DNA from: Methylophaga sp.
Lineage (GTDB): Bacteria; Pseudomonadota; Gammaproteobacteria; Nitrosococcales; Methylophagaceae
DNA length: 21,207 nt
Direction of reading: 5' to 3'
NCBI GenBank assembly: GCA_014762585.1
Contig: JABURN010000115.1
Span: 7,337-28,543 of the forward strand
The notes beneath the pieces are model-generated. The model was given only the letters and a program-made list of their open reading frames with translations. It searched no databases and was not told the DNA's origin. Shown piece by piece: positions 1-8,365 of this stretch (positions are counted from its first letter, which is position 1; the number at the start of each line of letters is the position of its first letter). Position numbers and translations under genes: made by a program.

Positions 1-58
1 TGTAAAGCAGGCATGCCCTGATTTCATCTGCTCTGGCGGCTGCCAGGTAAATCCAGCA
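1..58. other. Sequence downstream of lpd, no gene seen
   Basis: This short stretch lies beyond the stop codon of the dihydrolipoyl dehydrogenase gene. On the minus strand it contains a small 5-bp hairpin (CTGGC, AGCC loop, GCCAG) soon after the stop, but no U-rich tract follows, so I do not call a terminator. No ORF of convincing length is present. Confidence 0.5.
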
Positions 59-1831
59 TTACTTGGAATGCAGGGTTTTACGCGGCGGCATCAAATCGGT
101 AATGCTGCCCTCTGCCATTTCGGCAGCAAAACACAGCGTTTCCGACAGGGTCGGATGCGGATGGATGGTCAGGCCGATATCTTCAGCATCTGCCCCCATT
201 TCCAACGCCAGCGTGGCCTCAGCAATCAGTTCACCGGCATTCGGTCCGACAATACCGGCACCGAGCAGACGACCTGTCTCTTTTTCGAACAGTGCTTTGG
301 TCAGGCCTTCGTCACGGCCGAGACTGAGGCTACGGCCACTGGCTGCCCAAGGGAAGGCGCCTTTGACGTAGTCGATGCCCTGCTTCTTGGCTTCATCTTC
401 GCTGATGCCCATCCAGGCCACTTCCGGATCGGTATAAGCCACTGACGGAATGGTCATTGGTTCAAACACGGATTTCTGTCCGGCAATCACCTCAGCAGCC
501 ACTTTGCCCTCGTGGGTGGCTTTATGCGCCAGCATCGGCTGGCCGACGATATCGCCAATCGCAAAAATGTGCGGCACATTGGTGCGCATCTGACCATCGG
601 TGGCAATAAAACCCCAGTCATCGACAGAAACACCGGCAGCTTCGGCATTGATCAACTTGCCGTTAGGAGTACGGCCCACCGCCACCAGGATCTTGTCGAA
701 AGTATCTTCCTCCGGCGCATCTTTACCCTCGAGTTTGACCTTGAGGCCTTTTTTCTGCGGTTCGATGCTTGCCACTTTGGTGCTGAGGAAAATATTTTCA
801 TATTTATCCTGAACCCGTTTCAGCAGCGGTTTGACGATATCCTTGTCCGCACCCGGAATCAGGCTGTCCTGCATTTCGACAACGGTAATTTTAGAACCCA
901 GTGCGTCATACACAGTGGCCATTTCCATACCAATAATGCCACCGCCGATGACCAGCAATCTCTCCGGCACATCTTCCAATTCCAGCGCATCGGTGGAGTC
1001 CATCATGCGTGGATCATCGTGCGGGAAAACCGGGATCTTGGTAACACGAGAACCGGCTGCAATAATGCAGTTATCAAATGAAATCGTTTTGGTGCCGTCT
1101 TCCCCTTCCACCTGCAGCGTGTTAGGGCTGGTGAAGCTGCCTTCACCATGAACGATGCTGACTTTGCGTTGCTTGGCGAGGCCCTGCAGACCACCGGTCA
1201 GCTGTTTGACCACACTGTCTTTCCAGCCGGCCAGTTCTTTCAGGTTAATTTCAGGCTTGCCGAACTTAATACCATGGCCGCCCATTTCATCGGCTTCATT
1301 GATGATCTGTGCCGTATGCAGCAGCGCCTTGGACGGAATACAACCCACGTTAAGACAGACACCACCGATACGCTGATGGCGCTCGACCATCACCACGTTT
1401 TTACCTAAATCAGCGGCGCGGAATGCGGCCGTGTAACCACCAGGACCTGAGCCCAGTACCAGCACTTCGGCATGCATATCAGCATCGCCTGCTGGCGCAG
1501 CGGCTGGTGTCGGTGCCGGTTTGGATTCTGTTTTAGTCTCGGTTTTGCTTTCCTGTTTGGCTTCGGCTGGTTCTTCATCAGACTGTTCAGACTCGGCCAC
1601 TTCCACAGTCAGAATGACATCACCTTCACTGACTTTGTCACCGACACTGACTTTCAGGTTGGCGACTTTGCCGCTCACCGTGGAAGGGATTTCCATCGCA
1701 GCTTTGTCAGATTCCAGGGTGATGATGTCCTGATTTTCGCTGATCTCTTCACCTTCGCTGACCAGCACTTCAATAATTTCAACGGCGTCAAAATCGCCGA
1801 TATCGGGGACTTTAACCTCGATCACACTCAT
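59..1831 (-). CDS. lpdA: Dihydrolipoyl dehydrogenase (E3) with N-terminal lipoyl domain
   Basis: This is the E3 subunit of the pyruvate dehydrogenase complex. It reoxidises dihydrolipoamide with FAD and NAD+ in the cytoplasm. The 590-residue protein is longer than a plain E3 (about 475 residues) because a complete lipoyl domain occupies residues 1-78, with the lipoylated lysine at K43 in ESDKAAMEIP. An Ala/Pro/Lys/Glu linker runs to about residue 118. The E3 body follows: FAD-binding GSGPGG (127-132), the redox disulfide C159/C164 in CLNVGC, an NAD-binding GGGIIG segment, and the C-terminal catalytic H559/E564 pair in HPHPTLSE. The same layout is known for Neisseria P64k and several beta- and gammaproteobacterial PDH E3 proteins. 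The ATG overlaps the aceF stop as ATGA, and a strong AGGAAGG ribosome site lies inside the end of aceF, indicating translational coupling. The gene is intact. Confidence 0.97.
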   Translation of the reverse strand: MSVIEVKVPDIGDFDAVEIIEVLVSEGEEISENQDIITLESDKAAMEIPSTVSGKVANLKVSVGDKVSEGDVILTVEVAESEQSDEEPAEAKQESKTETKTESKPAPTPAAAPAGDADMHAEVLVLGSGPGGYTAAFRAADLGKNVVMVERHQRIGGVCLNVGCIPSKALLHTAQIINEADEMGGHGIKFGKPEINLKELAGWKDSVVKQLTGGLQGLAKQRKVSIVHGEGSFTSPNTLQVEGEDGTKTISFDNCIIAAGSRVTKIPVFPHDDPRMMDSTDALELEDVPERLLVIGGGIIGMEMATVYDALGSKITVVEMQDSLIPGADKDIVKPLLKRVQDKYENIFLSTKVASIEPQKKGLKVKLEGKDAPEEDTFDKILVAVGRTPNGKLINAEAAGVSVDDWGFIATDGQMRTNVPHIFAIGDIVGQPMLAHKATHEGKVAAEVIAGQKSVFEPMTIPSVAYTDPEVAWMGISEDEAKKQGIDYVKGAFPWAASGRSLSLGRDEGLTKALFEKETGRLLGAGIVGPNAGELIAEATLALEMGADAEDIGLTIHPHPTLSETLCFAAEMAEGSITDLMPPRKTLHSK

Positions 1832-3177
1832 AGTAATACCTTCCTGATATCTGACAACATCTGGCTCAACATCACGGTGAAACGGGCAACGGCAGCGCCG
1901 TCAATCACACGGTGATCGTAGGAGATGGATAATGGCAGCATCAGACGCGGCTCAAACTCTTTACCGTTCCAGACGGGTTTCATGCTGTGACGGCTGACGC
2001 CCAGAATGGCGACCTCCGGTGCATTCACAATCGGTGTGAAGAACTGACCACCGATACCGCCCAGGCTGGAAATCGAGAAAGTACCACCCTGCATGTCTTT
2101 GGCGCTCAATGCACCATCACGGGCGCGCTGGCTGATTTCACCCAGCTCACCGGCCAGTTCCAGAAAGCCTTTCTTATCGACATCCTTAATGACAGGCACC
2201 ATCAGACCGTTCGGTGTATCCACCGCCACCCCGATGTTGTAGTACTCCTTCAGAATCAGGCTTTCTTTGTCTTCACTCAAAGAGGCATTGAATTCCGGAT
2301 AGGCTTTCAGACAGGCGACCACGGCTTTCATGATGAAGACCAGCGGGGTCAGGTTGACGCCGCGATCTTTGGCCATCTGTTTGTTTTCCTGACGGAATTC
2401 TTCCAGCTCAGTAATATCGGCTTCATCAAACTGGGTCACGTGCGGAATATTGAGCCAGCAGGCATGCAAGTGCTTGCCGGAAATCTTCTTGATACGCGAC
2501 AGTTCCTGGGCCTCGATATCGCCGAACTGTTCAAAGTTGACGGTCGGTACCGGTGGGATGGCACTGCCACCCTGAGCAGGCGCCGCTGCTGGCTGGGTCA
2601 GGGCATTCTTGACATAACCCTGCACGTCTTCTTTAGTGATACGGCCTTTAGGACCGGTACCGGTTACTGATGTCAGAACGACACCCAGTTCCCGGGCAAA
2701 GCGACGCACCGATGGTGAAGCATGGGCCCGGCGGATACCGGATTTGTTATCAGGCGCATAAGGAATCGGATCCTTCAACTGCGGCTCCTGGGAGACACTG
2801 CCCGCCTCTGCCGTTGTTGGTGCCGGAGCCTGATCCTGCTTGGGCGCTTCTGCTTTTTTCGGCTCAGCAGGTTTTTCTTCTGCTTTGGGCGCTTCAGCAG
2901 GCTTTTCTTCCTGCTTGTCATCTGCAGCAGCGCCACCGGCGGCCTCAACCAGCGCAATCACCGTGCCTTCGCTGACCCTGTCACCAACGGAAACTTTCAG
3001 TTCCTTGATCACCCCGCCCTTGTCGGCCGGGATTTCCATCATCGCCTTATCAGACTCTACCGTGATGACTTCCTGGTTTTCATCAATGCTGTCGCCCTCG
3101 GCAACCAGCACTTCAATGATTTCAACGTCTTCGAAGTCACCAATGTCGGGTACTTTAATTTCAATCAAATCTGCCAT
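1828..3177 (-). CDS. aceF: Pyruvate dehydrogenase E2, dihydrolipoyl acetyltransferase
   Basis: This is the core-forming subunit of the pyruvate dehydrogenase complex. It passes the acetyl group from its lipoyl arm to CoA. The 449-residue protein has one lipoyl domain (about 1-78, lipoyl K44 in ESDKAMMEIP), a flexible Ala/Pro/Lys/Glu linker (about 80-130), a peripheral subunit-binding domain (about 151-188, ASPSVRRFARELGV then GPKGRITKEDV) and a catalytic domain ending in SYDHRVIDG with H422 and D426. E. coli AceF carries three lipoyl domains; only one is present here, while the neighbouring E3 supplies another. The start lies 3 nt after the aceE stop with a modest AAGG ribosome site, and the stop overlaps the lpdA start. 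The three genes are clearly one operon. Confidence 0.97.
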   Translation of the reverse strand: MADLIEIKVPDIGDFEDVEIIEVLVAEGDSIDENQEVITVESDKAMMEIPADKGGVIKELKVSVGDRVSEGTVIALVEAAGGAAADDKQEEKPAEAPKAEEKPAEPKKAEAPKQDQAPAPTTAEAGSVSQEPQLKDPIPYAPDNKSGIRRAHASPSVRRFARELGVVLTSVTGTGPKGRITKEDVQGYVKNALTQPAAAPAQGGSAIPPVPTVNFEQFGDIEAQELSRIKKISGKHLHACWLNIPHVTQFDEADITELEEFRQENKQMAKDRGVNLTPLVFIMKAVVACLKAYPEFNASLSEDKESLILKEYYNIGVAVDTPNGLMVPVIKDVDKKGFLELAGELGEISQRARDGALSAKDMQGGTFSISSLGGIGGQFFTPIVNAPEVAILGVSRHSMKPVWNGKEFEPRLMLPLSISYDHRVIDGAAVARFTVMLSQMLSDIRKVLL

Positions 3178-3180
3178 TGT

Positions 3181-5835
3181 TTATGCCTTAACCGGGTTCA
3201 TTGCATCCGCTTTGATGTCGTATTTCTTGATCGCATCAGCGACAACTTCAGGCTTGATTTCGCCCTGCTCTGCCAGCGTGCTCAAGGTAGCCACGACAAC
3301 GTGATAGCGGTCGACTTCGAAGAAACTACGCAGTTTCTCACGGGTGTCGCTGCGGCCAAAGCCGTCAGTGCCAAGCACAGTAAACGGCGCTTTAACCCAT
3401 GGACGGATTTGCTCGGCATAGATGCGGATATAATCCGTTGCAGCAACCACAACACCCGGCTCGTCATCCAGGCATTCAGACACGTAACTGCGTTTCTTCT
3501 CAGCACCCGGATGCAGGCGGTTATAACGATCAACTTCCTGACCATCACGGGTCAGTTCATTGATGCTGGTCGCGCTCCAGACGGTGGCAGCCACCTTCCA
3601 GTCTTTTTCCAGCAGTTCAGCAGCCGCTTCCACTTCACGCAGGATGGTCCCGCTGCCCAGCAGTTGAGCTTTCAGCTTATGCCTACCACCCGCTCTGAGT
3701 TTGTACATACCTTTGATGATGCCTTCCTCGGCACCTTTTGGCATTTCAGGATGCTGGTAGTTTTCGTTCATCGCGGTGATGTAATAGAAAACATTCTCCT
3801 GCTTCTCGTACATACGTTTCATACCGTTATGTACGATAACCGCCATTTCATAGGCATAAGTCGGGTCGTAACTGACACAGTTCGGAATCGCGTTTGCCAT
3901 CAGCAGGTTATGACCATCCTGATGCTGCAGACCTTCACCATTCAGGGTAGTACGACCAGCAGTACCGCCAATCAGGAAACCTTTGGCCTGCATATCGCCG
4001 GCCAGCCACCACAGGTCACCGACCCGCTGGTAACCGAACATGGAGTAATAGATGTAGAACGGCACCATGTTTACGCCATAGTTGGCATAAGCGGTTGCCG
4101 CAGACACCCACTCGGCCATGGAGCCGGCTTCGTTGATACCCTCTTCCAGGATCTGGCCTTTGGTATCTTCGCGGTACCACATGACCTTACCGGAATCTTC
4201 CGGTTCATAACGCTGACCGGATGAAGAGTAGATGCCAATCGAGCGGAACAGGCCTTCCATACCAAAGGTACGGGCCTCATCCGGCACGATAGGCACGATG
4301 TTCTTGCCGATTTTCTTGTCGCGAATCAGGGCAGTGAGAACGCGGACAAAAGCCATGGTGGTAGACAGTTCGCGATCACCACTGGATTTCAGTACGGCAT
4401 CAAAGGTTTTCAGCTCAGGAATTTCCAGTGCCGGTGCGTCGTGATTACGTTTAGGCAGGAAACCACCCAATTCTTCACGACGTTCCAGCAGATATTTTTT
4501 CTCCGGACTGTCATCTTTGAGCTTGATGAACGGAATTTCATCAATGTCTTCATCGGAAACCGGAATATTGAAACGGTCACGGAAACGCTTCATCTGTTCG
4601 ATTTCGAGTTTCTTCTGCTGGTGCGTGGTGTTCTGACCTTCACCGGCTTCGCCCATACCGTAACCTTTTACGGTTTTCGCGAGAATAACGGTCGGTTGTC
4701 CTTCATGCTCAACAGCACGTTTGTAAGCAGCATAGATCTTACGAGGATCATGGCCACCACGAGACAGGTGCCAGATGTCCTCGTCGGTCATATCGGAGAC
4801 CATTTCCAGCAGCTCAGGATATTTGCCGAAGAAATGCTTACGCACATAAGCACCATCTTTGGCTTTGTAGTTCTGGTATTCACCATCAACCACTTCTTCC
4901 ATGCGCTTGAGCAGCAGACCATTGGTATCGCGGGCCAGCAGTTGATCCCAGCCACTGCCCCAGATCACTTTGATGACGTTCCAGCCGGCACCACGGAACA
5001 GCGCTTCCAGTTCCTGAATGATTTTGCCGTTACCACGAACCGGGCCATCAAGGCGCTGCAGGTTACAGTTAACGACGTAAATCAGGTTGTCGAGTTTTTC
5101 ACGACCGGCCAGCGTAATCGCACCCAGCGATTCCGGCTCATCCATCTCACCGTCACCCAGATAAGCCCAGACATGGCGACCTTCAGTGGCGACGATTTCA
5201 CGATGCTGCATGTACTTCATGAAGCGCGCCTGATAAATCGCGAGAATCGGACCCAGACCCATTGATACGGTCGGGAACTGCCAGTAATCCGGCATCAGCC
5301 AGGGGTGAGGGTATGAAGACAGACCTTTGCCGTCGACTTCAAAACGGAAGTTTTCCAGTTGCTCTTCGGTCAGGCGACCTTCAAGGAAAGAGCGGGCATA
5401 AATGCCGGGTGCCGAGTGGCCCTGGAAGAAGACCATATCGGAACCGTTGCCGTAATCATCCCCTTTGAAGAAGTGATTGAAACCAACGTCGTACAGGGTG
5501 GCGGCAGAGGAGAAGCTGGCGATATGTCCACCGACAGAACCGGGTTTCATATTGGCTTTTACCACCATCGCCATCGCATTCCAGCGAATATACGATCTTA
5601 ATTTATGTTCCATCGCCTGATCGCCAGGGATGCGTTCTTGCTGATCGACCGGAATCGTGTTGACGTAGGCGGTGTTGGCGCTATACGGCAGGTTGATGCC
5701 GGTGCGGCGAGCCATATCAATGAGTTTCTCAATGATATAGTGCGCTTTTTCATCACCACCGGCCTCAATCACAGACTCGAGTGCATCAAGCCATTCCTGA
5801 GTTTCCTGTGGATCGTGATCGACAAAATCAGTCAT
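3181..5835 (-). CDS. aceE: Pyruvate dehydrogenase E1 component, homodimeric type
   Basis: This thiamine diphosphate-dependent enzyme decarboxylates pyruvate and acetylates the lipoyl arm of E2, the rate-setting step from glycolysis to acetyl-CoA. At 884 residues it matches the homodimeric AceE family (E. coli 887). The ThDP/Mg motif is visible as GDGE (227-230) followed about 26 residues later by NCN (256-258). HNLLMANAIPNC and other family blocks follow in the C-terminal half. The ATG has a good ribosome site (GAAGG, 5 nt spacing). It is the first gene of the aceE-aceF-lpdA operon, with a candidate promoter just upstream. No pdhR-type regulator gene adjoins it in the window. Confidence 0.98.
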   Translation of the reverse strand: MTDFVDHDPQETQEWLDALESVIEAGGDEKAHYIIEKLIDMARRTGINLPYSANTAYVNTIPVDQQERIPGDQAMEHKLRSYIRWNAMAMVVKANMKPGSVGGHIASFSSAATLYDVGFNHFFKGDDYGNGSDMVFFQGHSAPGIYARSFLEGRLTEEQLENFRFEVDGKGLSSYPHPWLMPDYWQFPTVSMGLGPILAIYQARFMKYMQHREIVATEGRHVWAYLGDGEMDEPESLGAITLAGREKLDNLIYVVNCNLQRLDGPVRGNGKIIQELEALFRGAGWNVIKVIWGSGWDQLLARDTNGLLLKRMEEVVDGEYQNYKAKDGAYVRKHFFGKYPELLEMVSDMTDEDIWHLSRGGHDPRKIYAAYKRAVEHEGQPTVILAKTVKGYGMGEAGEGQNTTHQQKKLEIEQMKRFRDRFNIPVSDEDIDEIPFIKLKDDSPEKKYLLERREELGGFLPKRNHDAPALEIPELKTFDAVLKSSGDRELSTTMAFVRVLTALIRDKKIGKNIVPIVPDEARTFGMEGLFRSIGIYSSSGQRYEPEDSGKVMWYREDTKGQILEEGINEAGSMAEWVSAATAYANYGVNMVPFYIYYSMFGYQRVGDLWWLAGDMQAKGFLIGGTAGRTTLNGEGLQHQDGHNLLMANAIPNCVSYDPTYAYEMAVIVHNGMKRMYEKQENVFYYITAMNENYQHPEMPKGAEEGIIKGMYKLRAGGRHKLKAQLLGSGTILREVEAAAELLEKDWKVAATVWSATSINELTRDGQEVDRYNRLHPGAEKKRSYVSECLDDEPGVVVAATDYIRIYAEQIRPWVKAPFTVLGTDGFGRSDTREKLRSFFEVDRYHVVVATLSTLAEQGEIKPEVVADAIKKYDIKADAMNPVKA

Positions 5836-5877
5836 AAATACCTTCTTTAATCATTACGCGATGAGTATCAGCCGAAC

Positions 5878-5883
5878 ATTGTA
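5878..5883 (-). promoter_or_regulatory. Probable -10 element of the aceE promoter
   Basis: On the minus strand an extended -10 (TGTTACAAT, core TACAAT) lies about 43 nt before the aceE start. No good -35 hexamer sits at 17 nt spacing, which is tolerated by extended -10 promoters. I saw no PdhR-like palindrome near it. The assignment rests on sequence match alone. Confidence 0.4.
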
Positions 5884-5977
5884 ACAGTTTTTGTCTGAAA
5901 TCATCTTCACAACACCTTGCTCACCGCGGCTGAGGGCCCGTCTGTACTGAGAAAAATCTTTACAGGCAAATATTTAT

Positions 5978-6023
5978 CAAACAAAAGCCATTCTCAATAA
6001 GCTTTAAATTTATTGAGAACGGC
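5978..6023 (-). terminator. Rho-independent terminator after msrQ
   Basis: Read on the minus strand, 6023-6010 can pair with 6000-5987: a 10-bp perfect arm (TTCTCAATAA with TTATTGAGAA), a G-U pair, and three further GC pairs, around a 9-nt loop. A U-rich run (TTTTGTTTG) follows at once. The G-U pair would be an A-C mismatch and the U-run would be missing in plus-strand RNA, so the orientation is clear. It ends the peptide-doxX-msrP-msrQ transcript about 65 nt after msrQ and separates it from the aceE promoter. Confidence 0.82.
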
Positions 6024-6088
6024 CCTTGATTGCACAGTTGAAGATTTCTAACCGCCAGTCTGGGATGCTGGCGTCTGAAGCCAGGATT

Positions 6089-6751
6089 TTATTGACGGTT
6101 TAACTGCTTCTGTCGGCCTGCATGCAGAAGTCGAACCCCGAGCAAGCCGCTGAGGATGAATATGTAGATCACCGGCTCGCGGATATCAGCTTTGACCAGC
6201 ATCAGAAAATGTACACAGGCGGCTGCCGCCACAAAGTAAGTCAGCCGGTGCAGTTTCTTCCAGCGGCGGCCACCCAGGCGCTTGACCATTTTATTGGTTG
6301 AAGTGACAACCAGCGGCAACAGAGCGACAAAGTTGATGAACCCCACTGTGATGAAAGGCCGCTTGACGATGTCGCGCCATATTTCACTCCAGTCGAAAAA
6401 CTGATCCAGGCCCAGGTAAAGCAGCATATGCACCGTGGCATAGAAAAAGGCGAACAGCCCCAGCATGCGACGGAATCTGACCAGTTGGTTAAGACCGGTC
6501 AACCAGCGCAGTGGCGTGACGCATAGCGTTATCAATAAAAAGCGCAAGGCCCACAAACCACTCAGACGGGTGACGGTATCAATTGGATTGGCACCGAGCT
6601 GATGGCTGAAAAAGCCCCAAAGCATGAAGAAAAACGGATACAAGCAAACCAGAAACAATACGACTTTGAGGTGGCTAGTCCTGATCAGGCTGTTTGGGTC
6701 TTTGTTAGAAATAACGCTTGAGGTCCATGCCTGAATAGAGTTCAGCAACAT
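6089..6751 (-). CDS. msrQ: MsrQ, heme-binding membrane subunit of periplasmic methionine sulfoxide reductase
   Basis: This inner-membrane b-type cytochrome (YedZ family) passes electrons from the respiratory chain or flavins to MsrP. About six hydrophobic helices are visible. The likely heme-ligand histidines are in [15 protein letters not shown] and CVHFLML, matching the family core. The start is uncertain. ATG codons at 6766, 6760 and 6751 all lie inside the end of msrP; none has a strong ribosome site, and the 6751 codon has the best one (GGTGATT). The start at 6751 gives 220 residues and a 47-nt overlap with msrP. The E. coli protein begins only about 10 residues before the first helix, so the real start could lie further downstream at a non-ATG codon. 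An intrinsic terminator follows. Confidence 0.9.
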   Translation of the reverse strand: MLLNSIQAWTSSVISNKDPNSLIRTSHLKVVLFLVCLYPFFFMLWGFFSHQLGANPIDTVTRLSGLWALRFLLITLCVTPLRWLTGLNQLVRFRRMLGLFAFFYATVHMLLYLGLDQFFDWSEIWRDIVKRPFITVGFINFVALLPLVVTSTNKMVKRLGGRRWKKLHRLTYFVAAAACVHFLMLVKADIREPVIYIFILSGLLGVRLLHAGRQKQLNRQ

Positions 6752-7664
6752 AATCACCATATCCATTAAACATCAGCGTATCGCGCTTAAGAAACTCGCC
6801 GATACGACGCTCTTTGCGCTGGCTCCAGCGCGGATGATCAACATTCGGGTTCACATTGGAATAAAAGCCGTATTCACTGGAGTTGGCTTTTACCCAGGCG
6901 GTATAGGGCATTTTCTCGACAAAACGAATTCGGACTATCGACTTGATGCTTTTGAAACCGTATTTCCATGGCACCACCAGTCGAATCGGCGCGCCATTCT
7001 GACCCAGCAGTTCCTTGCCGTAGAGTCCCACAGACAAGATAGTCAGCGGATTCATCGCTTCATCGATACGCAGGCCCTCGACATAGGGCCAATCCAGTAC
7101 TTCACGACGTTGACCAGGCATCTGCTCCGGATCATACAAGGTCGTGAACTCAACATATTTGGCTTTGGAGTTCGGCTTGGCCTGTTTCAGCAGTTCGCCA
7201 AGTGGGAAACCAATCCAGGGAATCACCATTGACCAGCCTTCCACGCAGCGCATCCGGTAAATGCGCTCTTCCATCGTGAACGGTCTGACCAGGTCATCGT
7301 ACTCAAACACGCCCGGACTCTCGCACTCACCGTCTATTTCTACCCGCCAGGGCTCTGATTCATCAGGAAACTCGGTGGCGTAGAGTGACGGGGCTTCCTT
7401 GCTGGTGCCGAATTCATAGAAATTATTGTAGGTCGTGATCGCCTCAAAGGTCGTTTTTTCCTCCTCAGTGGAGTACTGACTTTTTTTCAGTGTTTCAAAG
7501 ACCTTGAGCTCATCAACCGGTTTGGCCAGCCCGACCGATGGCAAGGCTGACGCCAGCCCGACAGAGATGGCCGTATTCAAAAACTGTCTGCGATTTTTAT
7601 AGACCTTATAGTCAGTTACTTCTGACTCAGGCAGGTCCCAGGGTTTTCTGCGTTTGATAAACAT
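6705..7664 (-). CDS. msrP: MsrP, Tat-exported molybdopterin methionine sulfoxide reductase
   Basis: This is the catalytic subunit (YedY family) of the periplasmic system that reduces methionine sulfoxide in envelope proteins after hypochlorous acid or other oxidant damage. The 319-residue protein starts with a twin-arginine signal ([11 protein letters not shown]25-R26) and a cleavage region near residue 47. The molybdenum ligand is C140 in [18 protein letters not shown], which aligns with the E. coli active-site block. The ATG directly follows the doxX stop (TAAATG) with a GAGGTGAT ribosome site, so the two are co-translated. The next gene, msrQ, overlaps its 3' end and is its known membrane partner. 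Confidence 0.97.
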   Translation of the reverse strand: MFIKRRKPWDLPESEVTDYKVYKNRRQFLNTAISVGLASALPSVGLAKPVDELKVFETLKKSQYSTEEEKTTFEAITTYNNFYEFGTSKEAPSLYATEFPDESEPWRVEIDGECESPGVFEYDDLVRPFTMEERIYRMRCVEGWSMVIPWIGFPLGELLKQAKPNSKAKYVEFTTLYDPEQMPGQRREVLDWPYVEGLRIDEAMNPLTILSVGLYGKELLGQNGAPIRLVVPWKYGFKSIKSIVRIRFVEKMPYTAWVKANSSEYGFYSNVNPNVDHPRWSQRKERRIGEFLKRDTLMFNGYGDYVAELYSGMDLKRYF

Positions 7665-8294
7665 TTAATCACCTCGGTTTTGCCGGCATTGATGGACAAT
7701 CCAGTAGTCCAGACTCAAATACTTACCAGCCCCGATAAAAAATAATGTGAAGAGCATGACAAAGTAAGTCGCAGCAAACTCAATGCCGTTGTTCAGTACA
7801 ACAAAACTGCCGGTTTCGGTCAGCCAGTCATAGTTACCGTGTTCCTGCAGAATGCCGCGTGCCCGATCCAGGCGCTCTATGGCACCGTCAACATTGTCAG
7901 AGGGGAAGGCGCTCATCTTGTCATGGATCGCCTGCCAGCCGTTATGCCAATGGACAGTGATTGCAGCCACAATCATGGTCACCATTAAGGGAATGGCCAC
8001 CCAGCGAACAGCCAGACCTAACAACAGGGCAATAGCACCAAAGTACTCAGCACCCCAGGCCAGATACGCCATCAGTTCAGGAAAAGGCAGCCCTAAACCC
8101 CAGTCAGGATTGGCAAACCAGTTAATCGTGTTTTCCAGCGAGCTGTCAGCATCAAACGGATTCCATTTGTTGTTGGCAGCCACCCAGAAAACCGGCACCA
8201 GATAGAGCCGCAACAGCAGCGGTGCCAGAAAATCCACACTACGGGTTTTATCAAGCCCTTTTTTCAGGCCGCAGCCCAATTTTGTCAGTAACAT
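7665..8294 (-). CDS. DoxX-family inner membrane protein (HvfX-like)
   Basis: This 209-residue membrane protein has about four hydrophobic segments and the DoxX signature region (RLYLVPVFWVAANNKWNPF, then YLAWGAEYFGAIALLLGLAVR). The reading frame opens at 8360, but the ATG at 8294 is preferred because AGGA lies at suitable spacing before it and the longer form has no ribosome site. DoxX proteins of this type (HvfX) are commonly encoded beside EGKCG peptides in HvfABC or bufferin loci, and here too the peptide gene lies immediately upstream. Its biochemical role is not established; a membrane redox or quinol-linked role is an inference from the family. The stop touches the msrP start, so it is part of the same operon. 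Confidence 0.85.
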   Translation of the reverse strand: MLLTKLGCGLKKGLDKTRSVDFLAPLLLRLYLVPVFWVAANNKWNPFDADSSLENTINWFANPDWGLGLPFPELMAYLAWGAEYFGAIALLLGLAVRWVAIPLMVTMIVAAITVHWHNGWQAIHDKMSAFPSDNVDGAIERLDRARGILQEHGNYDWLTETGSFVVLNNGIEFAATYFVMLFTLFFIGAGKYLSLDYWIVHQCRQNRGD

Positions 8295-8315
8295 CGTGAT
8301 GCTTCCTATGAGGGA

Positions 8316-8339
8316 ATAAGGGCTCCTCAGAGCCCTTAT
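8316..8339 (-). promoter_or_regulatory. Hairpin between peptide gene and doxX, probable partial terminator or RNA stabiliser
   Basis: A perfect 10-bp inverted repeat (ATAAGGGCTC with GAGCCCTTAT) encloses a 4-nt loop in the gap between the peptide stop and the doxX start. On the minus strand only a weak U-run (TTATT) goes with it, so full termination is unlikely. Such a hairpin often keeps the first cistron abundant and lowers expression of the genes behind it, which would fit a peptide needed in large amounts and membrane enzymes needed in small amounts. Confidence 0.6.
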
Positions 8340-8365
8340 CCGTCCTTGAGATTGGGGCAAGAAGC

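Noticed and set aside
2722..4224. A 500-codon open frame on the plus strand
   Set aside because: It lies antisense to aceF and aceE, which are certain from domain motifs; its translation has no recognisable motif and is rich in His/Phe as expected for a complement frame.
4441..5265. A 274-codon plus-strand frame opposite aceE
   Set aside because: It is a shadow of the aceE coding sequence without a ribosome site or family features.
5987..6023. AT-rich palindrome as a Fur-type operator before aceE
   Set aside because: The dyad continues with a G-U pair and GC pairs and is followed by a U-run on the minus strand, which fits a terminator of msrQ better; it does not match the Fur consensus well and is about 150 nt from aceE.
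6068..6084. CTGGC/GCCAG hairpin right after msrQ as a second terminator
   Set aside because: Only five base pairs and no U-run follow; the stronger structure further downstream explains termination.
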